The position numbers were made by a program, and so were the translations under genes. Source: Lumbricus terrestris (taxonomy: Eukaryota > Annelida > Clitellata > Crassiclitellata > Lumbricidae). Taken from it: 64,000 nt of DNA. The stretch's first letter is position 1. Every line of letters starts with the position of its first letter. This document shows, piece by piece, positions 25,001 to 37,000 of the stretch. The notes beneath the pieces are model-generated. The model did no database searches. It was not told the DNA's origin and saw only the letters and a program-made list of their open reading frames with translations. The DNA lies in NCBI GenBank assembly GCA_949752735.1, contig OX457047.1, forward strand, positions 35,029,613 to 35,093,612. Direction: 5' to 3'.

Positions 25001-28000
25001 GTCGTTTACAGAAAATATGATATAGATATCAAAGACTTTGGACCCAGCTGGCGAGATGGACTTGCGTTCAACGCAATCATCCACAGCATCAATCCCGGAC
25101 TGGTCAACATGGACGAACTGCGGTACAGAAGCGCAAGAGACAACCTGGAGGATGCGTTTAGGAAAGCCGAAGAACATCTCGGTATCCCAAGACTTCTGGA
25201 CCCTGAAGGTAAGCCGATGAACAGAATTGACAACGTGGGCTATTTTAAGAATCAAGAATCAGCTCGGCTATAAATGAGTACATTGACTGTACACAGTGGC
25301 GTAGCCAGGAATTTATAATGTTGGGGGGGAGTTTGGGTCTGGCCGTATGCCCTTCCTGACACCAACCTAACAGTATTACAGTACAATAAAAATGAAATAA
25401 CGTAACAAAGGGAATAAAGTAAGAAAAGCAATTGTTGCTACAAACAATTTTTTTGTTTTTCTTATTTAGGTTGATAAATAACCTTTAATTTTTTTTACCC
25501 AAGCCAGTGGGGGCTTTAACCCCCGGAACCCCCCTTGGCTATGCCACTGACCGTACGCTGTCGTGGGACGATGAGATGGTAAGGAAGAGAATTGACCAGC
25601 TGCCTTCATATGCTGAGGCTAAGAAAACGAAGTCGGTGACATTTCATGCCTATGGCTGCTTCAGGGCTAGCTTAAGGGACTGCAGTTTTTTTACTTTTTC
25701 AAGAATAACATTGTAGGTGGCACCTTTTAGGAGCAAAAAGTCGCTGTCAGATATTTTCTAAGTTAGGCAGTAAAACCTTCAATGCTTTGCAACTTTTGAA
25801 ATGTGCCAGATTAATTCTATTTTCATTCATTCATTCATTCATTCAAGTATTTATATAGCATCTCTTCAAGAAGACTACTCAGAGGTACTCCCGACTCCAG
25901 CACGAACAAAAAGAACAGTTTCTTAAATCGACCCTTCATTATGCAGTTACCGGTAGTTTCTTTTTCCCCGAAACGAAAATGCATATTCTGCTTATAGTGA
26001 AAACATATTTTTAGAGCCAGCTACCTGACAGACAGTCTAATGCCGAAGGAAAATATCAAGCTATTGGAGTAATTGTTTTTACATATTTATATATTTATAT
26101 ATTGACCTTTGGAAAGGAAAACCACCTGAGTCACTGAACGCTGATGACTGGTAGACGTTCAATAAAATAGAGTTTTGTTTTCAGATGTTGATGTCGATCG
26201 ACCGGATGAAAAGTCCATAATGACTTACCTTGCCAAGTTTCTGGAGAAGTTCAGTGATGCCAATGCAGCTGCGGAGGCTGGAAAACAGGTGAGAGATGCT
26301 GAAATATGAATCTATGAATAGTAATCTTTTCTTTATTATTCATTCTCACAAACACAGCATGATTTTCATGAAACAAATCTTGATTAACATGAGTCTTAGC
26401 TACTAACAGAACAAACAGCCTGCAATGCAATGGTGCTAATAGCAGCCTACAAAGCACGTCTACCCTATGGGGCAGTGGCGTAGCCTGGAATTTATGATGG
26501 GGGGGCTGTTGGGGGTTTATGGCCTGGCCGGATATCCTTCCCGACACCAACCCAACAGTATTGCAGTAAATAAAAAAGGAATAAAGTAACAACGGGAATA
26601 AAGTAAGAAAAACAATTGTTACTACAAGCAATTGTTTTGTTTTTTCTTATTTAAGTGGATAAATAACCTTTAAAAAAACTTTTTTCTAAGCCAATGGGGG
26701 TTTTAACCCCCGAAACCCCCATGACCATGCCACTGCTATGGGGACTTTGGGAATTAAACTCAGCTCCTCTGATTGTTATCCAATGAGCCACCGGGCCCCC
26801 ACCCCGGTATTCGCTTACAATAAATTATCTTCAGTGGAGGATGATTTTTTCGTGCACAATATAAACGGGTCTTTGATCTGCTTTGCTTAAAGGTTGATCC
26901 AGCAACAAGAGAGGAGACTGATTTCAACAATTTGCTTAGTTGGGTGAATGGTGCCACACAGCTGCTTACGTCTGTTGTCAAAACACCAGTAACCAATCAT
27001 CATGAAGAGTATCAGGTCAGTCTCATACACAAGTAACCAATCATCATAAAGAATATCAGGTCAGTCTCATACACCAGTAACCAATCATCATGAAGAATAT
27101 CAGGTCAGTCTCATAATTATAGAAATAATTAATTAAAATTTATTTTGATGTGATATGGTGAAGTGACAAGAATGGCTGTTCGAAATAAGTTTAACCAAAT
27201 CAGTAGCAAATAGTTGGATCTTGACTATAATTGAAATGTTGTGCTGGCTTGTTTAAAGTAATCAAAATATCGGACTGGTTTCGTAATCGAAACATAATAA
27301 ATCAAACTAATTTCAATGTGGTGGGGTCAAGTGGAAAAAGAAAGCTTAACTTTGATAGTTTAAAAAAGTTGTTTACAAATAGTTAAACCTCAACTTTAAT
27401 TGCAAATTTGTGCTGTTCATGTTGAAATTATTTGTAGGCTTACGAGAAGTTTGTGGCGGATCTTCGAGGGAGGACTGTGGTCTATGAGCAGCTACAGGCA
27501 AAGGCTACAGCCAAGAAGCTGCTGAAGGTCAGCGAGAGCAGCTGGACAGAGCTTCAGCCGAGATGGACGAAGGTGATTGAACTGATTCGTCTTTGGCAGC
27601 GAAAGCTCGACTCGAACCTACCCGGGCGACTGGGTGAAATTGGCAAGTGGATTCACCTGGTGGAGCTACTGCTGGAGGCAGAGCTTGTCTATGGAAACAC
27701 TCCTGAAGAAGCGGTGCAGAATATATCAGAAAGACTTGCACAGCTCCAGGTGAGTTCAGATTCCAAAGATTTGTATTCTTTGTTTGTGTAGAAGATTTCG
27801 AAGAAGCTGTTTCATTAGTCATTCTCTTTAGTCTACTGTTTGATTTTTTGCTCATTTGTTTTCTTCTTTCTTGTTTTGCATTGAAAGTCTAACGACGTTG
27901 GCAGCCATCTTGTTGTGTTTTGTGAGACTTCGCCAGCAGCCAACCACTGATTCTGTGTGGATTTTCATTACATATATTCAATCTATTTACTGAATAAACT

Positions 28001-31000
28001 ACTTGCTGAATAAACTACTTGCTGAATAAACTATTTACTTACATTCCAGTCTTAATTATCGATTTTCAGAATGCGCTCATACAACTTGAAAGTGGCAAAG
28101 AAGAGTTTCTGTTTGCTGTGCGTTCGGGCAATTACCAGGGAGAGACTTTACCAGCGGTTCAAATGCAGGACCTTGAGAAGAGGCTCATGGGTATAATCCC
28201 TCGGTCGGAGTCTACCATTCGTAAGCTGGAATACGAGGAAGTGAAATACCGACTTCTGTCGAGCATGGATTCTGCTCAACTGAAAATGGAGAGCATGAGA
28301 TTAAGATGTGGCCAACTGTCTGCTCTCAAAAGCAAGTTTGAAGATTTTAAGGTAATTGCTTAAAATGTCGCAAAAAACAATTTATGTTGCTTTTTGAATT
28401 TTGGTTTTTAACTGAATAGAACGGGCTTTAATGAATTAATTGGTCTTCAATGAATATGCACGAAAGGATTTAAAATTTTATGTGACTCAGTCGTCTTTTA
28501 GATGCACTCTGGCAGTTTATGGTTTGTATGAATTCCTACAGGATGCTGTCACTTAGCAGGCAACCATTTTTCGCTTACAAGAGACAAGAGAGATAAGAGT
28601 TATCTCTTGTATATTTAATATTATTCGTAAATGCTGCTGAGAAATATCGACTGATCTAAAACACCAGCAGATTAATTTAAAAAAATTATAATTATGATGT
28701 AATAATGTAGTGTAATTTATAAGGCATCTGCTGACGACTACTTGTACCAGTAGTTCAATTTAGTGAAAAACCCACAATATAAGGTTTTTTCAGTAAAAAT
28801 TTAGAAAAAGCCGGTCTTTATTTAGGATTCATAAGAGTGTGATGAGATGAAAAAAAGAATTTAAGAGGTTTTCCAGTGGATAAGATTTTTACTGGGATCT
28901 TACCTGAAGCAGCCGTTTTGCTTGATGTCCTTGCTCTTTGTAAATATGGGACCATTGAAGTCATTGTATAGACTTAATATATGTCAAAGTACTGTATGAA
29001 TGTAATCTCATAATGTAAATCATATATATATATATTATATAATCTCTCTATATATTATATATATATAATATATGAATGTCTTGATGCATGCATGTTAGAA
29101 ATGCTTAAATATATGCATTTTGGTACGTGAAATGGAGAAAGAGTTTCTGCTATGCCTTTGTAGAGTTCTGTGATCGATACGAGACTCATGGATGGTCTGA
29201 ACACAGCTGCCAGTGAGATGAGGAAACGGGCTGAGTTGCTGAAGATAATTTACAGTCAAAGTACGTGCAAGTAAACTCAGTTTTGTCTTGTCACAGGTAA
29301 ATTGTAGGACATTATAGGTACATTCAAATCATAGTCTGATATGGTCTGTTACTTCTAGATTCACTCATAGCCCATTATAGATGAAATCTATTGTAGCCTG
29401 TTACAGTTTAATGTATGTATGTATGTATGTATGCATGTATGTTTGCATGTGGGTGTGTATGTATGTATGTATGTATGTATGTATGTATGTATGTATGTAT
29501 GTATGTATGTATGTATGTATGTATGTATGTATGTATGCATGCATGCATGCATGCATGCATGTATGTATGTATATGGACATTCATATAATGCCTTAATGAT
29601 AACCTCACAAATTATGAGATTGCGTAGCTAGGTGTGCACAGGTAAATCCATCTGTGGTCTACTATGGGCAAATTCAGTCATAACCTAATACAGGTAAATT
29701 AACTTTTGTCCTTCACAGGTAAACCTAATACAGGTAAATTAACTTTTGTCCTTCACAGGTAAACCTAATACAGGTTAATTAACTTTTGTCCTTCACAGGT
29801 AAACCTAATACAGGTAAATTAACTTTTGTCCTTCACAGGTAAACCTAATACAGGTAAATTAACTTTTGTCCTTCACAGGTAAACCTAATACAGGTAAATT
29901 AACTTTTGTCCTTCACAGGTAAACCTAATACAGGTAAATTAACTTTTGTCCTTCACAGGTAAACCTAATACAGGTAAATTAACTTTTGTCCTTCACAGGT
30001 AAACCTAATACAGGTAAATTAACTTTTGTCCTTCACAGGTAAACCTAATAGAGATCCTCGGTGGCCGAGTGGGTTGGTAGCCCGCTCGCCGCGCCGGCGG
30101 CCCGGGTTCGATTCCCGGTCGGTCAGAGATTAATTTCTCGGATCTTTACTGCGGGTGGCTCGGTCGCAATATAAACGTGGAGTAGCGGTGGTGAAGGATA
30201 TCACCCTCAGGGTCGAAGCCATAACACAGCCGCTATATAAATTTGCGATTACATTTACATTTAATACAGGTAAATTAACTTTTGTCCTTCACAGGTAAAC
30301 CTGACGCAGAGAAAGTGAGTCAAGATGTTTCAGCAATTCAGCAGAAGCTGACGGACACAACCTCTGACCTTCTACACATGTACTCACAGCTGGAGGATTC
30401 CGTGAAGCTGTGGAGCAGTTACGAGGATCAAGTCGGTGATTTCGAGGCCTGGATTTCAGATGCTGAAGTGGCTCTGACGAAACCTCTGTCCGAGCAGGAG
30501 GTTAGCGACCGCCACGATTAGCTAATAATTTATTAATCTTCTCTGAAATGATCAAACGAGACTCTGGAGATGTCCTCTTCAGGCTGTGTCATTTAGAATT
30601 CTGAAGAGTCCAGAATTGAATGTTTTAGCGGTTGTAAAGGCAATGCCAAAGTCCAGATGATTAAGAAGATTAATGATTAATAATGCGATGATTAGTGATA
30701 GCAGATGACATGGCTATTATCAGCCGTCGACATTCTGGAGTGTGATTATGTCATGCTGGTAAATAGAGAAGAAGAGTTATGTCGCTTGAGATGTAGCCAG
30801 AAGTGTGAAGTGCTAATGACCTCAGCTTCCGTGGCCTCAGCAGATTGGCCATCCCACTTTCTCACCCCCTAATTTTTCTATTGACAGCTTGTGATCAGTG
30901 TGCTTTGTGCTGAGCTGTTGCCTGAGAGCATAGATTTCTGCCTTGCTATATGTATGAAGTCCTGTCCTCATAATTGATGGTTCATTACACTCAGGGTTGT

Positions 31001-34000
31001 ACTCGTAAAATTTGAGGTGCACTACGGATGCCCGAGACAAAAGCTTATGCGTATTTTTTCTTCAGATTTTCTGATGAACTTTTTTATCTTAACTATTGTA
31101 AGGTCAGTACACGCTGTATGCCCAAGTATGCTCTCGTTTGTAACGGAATCCAAATATTTTTTAGGTGAGTACATGCTGTATGCCTGCTCACGGAGCATGC
31201 GGTTGTGGGTTCGACTCCGGGTAACGACCTTGGGCAAGTTGTTTGCGCACACTTGTCTCTGTCACCAAGCAGTATAATTTGGTACCGACGTAAGCTGGGA
31301 AGTAAACGGCAAGTCCTGGAAAACACTAGCCCCGTGTCCAGGACCTTGGGATTCGTCCATTGCTGGCTCAAGGTCATTGAAAAGGAGATGAGTGCCTCCC
31401 TGTGTTCCACATGGAACTGGACGGACTTTACTTATGCTGTATACCGGTACCCATGTAACCCTTATGTACAGCCCTGATTACACTCAACACCAGACTATTG
31501 TAAATCCCTGAACTACTTTGCTTAAGGACTTTGCATTTTCATGTACATCTTATGTCTGAACAAAGAATTGTGCAGCGCTTCCTTGTCTTTACAACCAATG
31601 AATGGGTGCTGTTTAAATGTCCAGTAGCTAGTTTTCGTAGTTAATTATTCAGGCACTTAATTTATCACCTCTTAGATAACTCACCTCAAGTTCTGCCTGC
31701 ATTAGCTTTTATGGTTTTAAAATAGTGCTGACGATTTATGAAGCAAGCTGGTGAAAAGTATGTAAACAGTGCTCAGATGACTATAGCAGTGGCGGCGCAT
31801 GGGGGGGGCTAAGCCCCCCTATAAAAGGCTAGGCCCCCCTAAAAGAGGCAATTCGGGTTTTTTACATTGAAATTCCACGATTTTCGACCGGATGACTAAA
31901 GAAAAAAAGGTCGTCAGAAATTTTGGCGGATGAAAAATGGAAAATTTCTATTAGATTTCGGTCGATGACAAAAAAAGAAAATGGAAAAAGGTCGTCAGAA
32001 ATTTTGGCAGATGTAAATTGTAAATGTAGCATTTATTCCCCCCCCCAAACCGAAATCCTGACACTGCCACTGGACTATAGAAAGGTCATGTCTGGCAACG
32101 TTAGTCTATGTTGCTGGCTTGAAAATCGTTCGTTTAGTCTATTTGAAACTACCTAGGAGAAAGGTTATGCTCAGTGGTTGAAGTGGCTTGGGCAAGCAGT
32201 GGGAACACTGAAGAAGAGTTTTAGGGCCTATTGGAATGCATCCAGGTGCATGTGTTTCCAGGGTTCCGTGCATGATGAGCAGTGCGAACGCAAGCAAAGA
32301 ATTTCGAGAGCAGTGGGGATGCCGTTCACATGAGTTTCCACCCACTTTAAAATTGGAGCCCTGCCTAAACTTAAACTTAACCCACACGTTCCAGCCCAGT
32401 TTAAACTATGGTTGTGCTCTTTCATAATTGCTTGTGACTCAGCAGCGTTGAGCTTTTCAGTTTCCATTTATTTTGTTGTGTTTTCTCTTCCGTTTTCTAG
32501 CATAGGTTGCTTGATTATGCTTTGTCAATTTTGTCATTCACTATGTTGATTTTGCAAAGATTTCGTCATGGCCACCTCACATCGTCAGCTCAATATATTA
32601 GTTGGTGTCCCTAGACAGCGGGATTATTTTATCCCTTTAGGACCTCCCGTTTTTGTAACCAATGAGCAAGATGTGTAAACCTGTCTTGTATACCTTGGTT
32701 GCAAAATAAAAATGTTTGATTGATTGATTGATGTTTTTTTGCAGGAATTCTTCGAGGGCATCGAAACGTGGGGTGGCAAGGTGCAGTTCTTGAAGGACGC
32801 GGTGTCACAGTTGCGGCAGAAGAAAGTGCTCGATGATGCGGCTTCTGAGGAGATGGGCAGACAAGTGGAAACGGTGGAACGGAGGTGGAAAGAGATGAGG
32901 CAGAGGTCTCAGACGTCAAGACAAGTTGCAGTTGCTTCGACTCGGAGTGATTATAAGAGTCACGTTGCTCGGCTAAAGACGGCTCTAGTCGAGTCGGAAG
33001 ATCTGCTAAGGAGCAACATCGACGCATCCAGTCAGGACATTCGAGAGCACATATCTAGTCTAAGGGTATGTGGTGGTGGCATGGTTGCTAATTTTATCTG
33101 GATTGTGATAGAATAAACTGACAGTAATTAATTAATGAAGTTATTAATTACCTATTTATTAGCTATTAATTAATGATAATGTATTCGGTTTAGGCTTGTC
33201 TTTTGGAATCTAATCTGTCATATATTCGTATTCCTATTTCTGTGTTGCCATGGAATGGTAGAGGGAAAGGAACAAGAACAGAGTGAGCAAGAGAGGCAGA
33301 GACCTAGGAAGGGATCGAAACTTCCACAGTTAGTGAGTATCAGAGTCGCTTCCTTCCTTTTTTGTGTATTTTTGCCATTCAACCATTACTGTAACCATCA
33401 TCCCACCCCATTCCTGTATAGCTATCTCTGTCAGACGGATGCTGTGAAAGTACTTTGCTGTTTGAGATGTACCTAGACCTATGAAATTTACGTTCACCTG
33501 TGGGTCATGGTGGTGCAGTGGGTATGTTTGTTGCCTCGCAGCCGGAGGGTTGCAGGTTCAGATCCAACTCTAGCCACGCATAGGGACCTTGGGCAAGTCC
33601 TTCACTCTTAATTGCTCAGCACTTCAGCATGAAACTCCAATTCAGTGTTCGCACTGTAGTCGGAAGCGCTTCTGAATAGTATTTTGAAGAGGCGCTATGA
33701 CAAGTGCACATACAAACATTTCACATTTCCTTTTGCAGAAACAATCTGCAATTGAGGGAGAGTTGATGGACGTTCTGAAGACAGCATCTCGCATCTCCCA
33801 TTCGCTAGTCAAAGAAAGTCATGCGGCCGAAATAACGGAGATGAAGGTGGAGCTTCAGACTCTGAAGGACGATCTTACCAAAACGTTTCGTGGCCTTTCC
33901 GAAAAGGCGACTGTCCTCCAGTCTATCCTCCCGACAGTGGAGTCATTCACTGGAAAAGCATTGGCTGTGGAGCAACTGGCTGTGAAAGGAGAGAATTTAC

Positions 34001-37000
34001 TGGAGTCAAGCCAAGCAGCCAACGTCAGCAGGAAAGAAAGTCTGGTAGCTTTAAAGGTAACAAAATTTATTGATTACACAAATTGAAAAAATGCTTCAAA
34101 CTTCCTTTAGCGTCGCCAAATAAATGATTTGATTTGATTTTGATTTGATTTGCTTTAAAGTTGTATTTTGTCATATGTCTTGAAATCAAATAATTACATT
34201 TGTTTACATATTTTTCAGACACTAAAATTGTCTCAAGATTCTACTCCTTCTTGATTGATATTAAATCAATCACAGCGCTTATTTGTTGGGTAGCTTCAAA
34301 GGTTAATTTATATAGCACCATTTCAAAAGAGGTGCTCCCGACCTAACACAACAAAACGATAACCGAAAAAATGGTTAAGTGTTTGCAGAATTGAGAGGAC
34401 ACAAGGGTCTGAGAATCGCGGCTTGTTCCATGAGGATGGACTAAGCACAGCAAAACTCCTGTCAGTACTGGGCAGCGGAAGTCAACATGTGTTGCAGAGT
34501 GGAGAATACTTTGATGATGTTTGCCTCGCATTATGTTAGGTAAACCATTTTAAGATACTTTATTGACAATCTAATTAAACGATCTTAAGATGTTGATGCT
34601 GAAACTGAGTAGTTTTTTTAGGAAAGCGATATTCAGTTTCAAACTGTGATTTTGTTGATCTGATTTTGAAGGAATATACAGCAGAGATCAACGACCAAAT
34701 ACCAATGATTGAGACCCTGAACGATGAACACAGGCGCCTGTCAAGAAGTCATTCGGCCTCATTCATGACCGTACCTTCGCTCGAACAGCACTCTGCCCGT
34801 ATCCAGGTAAGAAAGGTGTTTTGCAAGCTATATTATGTTCGTATTCCATTTCTTATTTTATTTTCTGCATCATCACATTTTTTGTATTCACAATAGACTG
34901 TTTATTTTCATGAAAGCTAGTTTCCATCAGTTATTATTTTAGATAATAATTTACACAGGGATTCTGGTTAGATATCTATTACTCTTTTACTCTTTCATAC
35001 TTATGACATTTTTACCATGGCATTTTGTCATTGTGACATTTTGTCCATGACATTTTGTTATTATGACATTTTGTCCGTGACATTTTGTCAGTATGACATT
35101 TTGTCCTTATGACATTTTGTCCTTATGACATTTTGTCATTGTGACATTTTGTCATTATGACATTTTGTCATTATGACATTTTTTCCTTGACATTTTGTCA
35201 TTATGACATTTTGTCAGGTGACATTTTGTCAGGTGATATTATGACATATTTTGGTCTTGCCATTTTTTTCATGATATTTTATTGCACGACATTTTGTCAT
35301 GGAACCGATAATTTCATCCTGACAAATGTGACAAATGTTAAACTGTTGATTATAAATCTGAAATATTAAACTGTTGATTATAAATCTGAATTTCTGTCGC
35401 AGAGGCTGTTGGAAACGATGCCAGTGCAGGTGAAACGCACTGAATTCTTCGACGCACATGAGACATTCTGCAATAACTTGGAAGATGCAATGAAGGAAAT
35501 TGAAATGCAGAATGTTGCTCTCCAGCAGAAGTTGGTCAGCCCTGAAGACCTTTTGGTTAAATTTCAGGTGATTTTTTATTTTGTTTTCTGTCTAAAACAA
35601 GATCGTCAAAAAACGGTGGGTAGCCTCACTAAAAGTGGTGTAACTTTTGTTCTGTTTGAAATATTTTGATTAAATCTGGCCAACGTGTGTAAATATGAAT
35701 TGTCTTTAAGCATGTAAGATTTCATTTCAAAATTCTTACTTCGGGTCTAGATATTTTTAAAGAACCGTGGGGGTCTTTTTTGGCCCACCCTGTATAACCA
35801 CTACCATAAATTTTATTGAACCTAAGTAGGAGTCATAACTTAAACAAGTACAGTAGAAAAAACAGACTAGCAACAAGGGATCAATTGTATTACAACCATA
35901 AGCAACCTCGCTTCCACAAGTGGGCCACCTGTAACAATGAACTAAATTTTGGCAGAGTTAGTAATGACGCAAGTGTACGATAGAATATAGGCTAATTTTA
36001 ACTAGGCAAAGTTCTATATGATTTAATTTGACTAGCACTAGACAATCTGGGTGATAAGACAAGACGAGAATCTAATTTTAAAGAGTGAGATGGTAATTAA
36101 GTAAGTAATTATGTAAGGTGAAAGGTTATATATTATTCCAAGTGCGGGGGCCAGCGCATTTTAATGAAAGCATCCAAGAATTAGTCCTGGCAAAGGCTAC
36201 TTTTATATTCACAGCAGAGCGTACAGGATAGGGGTTTAGGATAGACGTAGCAGTGAAATAGTTATTAAAGGCACTTCCACGTAAAACTGCATATGCTATA
36301 TCTTACTTCGATAACACCGAATTGTTTTCCAGGAAGTTTTCTGTCGAAGTGATATTCAGAAGATTTGCTTTTCATCACTGGAAACAATGAAGATTCTTAA
36401 TGAACAGCTGATGACAATCGATAAGTCAGACATTCAGTTCCAGAGGTTGGTGACGGACGATACTGCTAAGCTGGACAGACTGAACGTGGAAGTTGAAAAA
36501 CTCCGCGTTCTTCTCGAAGATGTGCCGGAAAAACGGAAAGAATATAACACCAGGTTCCTGATGGTTTTTACAGCATTACTCCAACTCCATATTTGTTTGT
36601 TTCTTAAATTGTTTTTATTACTTTTTATGATCCTTCCATCTAATAAGAAACATCAACTGATAATGCCAGGCAATAGTTTTACATTAATCAATCAATAAAT
36701 CAATCAATCGTAATTTATATAGTGACCCTTCAAGGTACCTACTCAGAGGCGCTCCCGGCCGAGATCAAGCGAAGAAAACAGTCTTCAACAGTTTGTGAAA
36801 TTGAGAACAGCTTGGGAGGTATCGCATAGTCAAGGGAAGTCCATTCCAGGTTGTTGGGCCAACCACAGAGAACGAACGCCTCTGCATTGTTAATTAATGA
36901 CAGACGTAGGCCTAGCTTCGTTGATATTTTTAATCCCGATCCACTGTCACACTGTGTATGGATTCTCATCAATCCCAAAACCAGTGTGGACTCCATTTTT

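Noticed and set aside
29381..29631. Open frames of Tyr-Val-Cys-Met or His-Thr-Tyr-Ile repeats on both strands
   Set aside because: A tetranucleotide microsatellite stays open in every frame.
29687..30050. CRISPR-like direct repeats
   Set aside because: Units abut without unique spacers and the genome is eukaryotic; it is a minisatellite.
30051..30130. A functional tRNA gene (also heads at 5250, 50410 and 60380)
   Set aside because: Boxes A and B are intact but the acceptor stem does not pair, and a long common tail follows in every copy; these are SINE heads.
34671..34671. Treating exon 16 as a false exon because of its purine-tainted acceptor
   Set aside because: Its 135 bases keep phase 0, lack stops, and with exon 17 complete one repeat.
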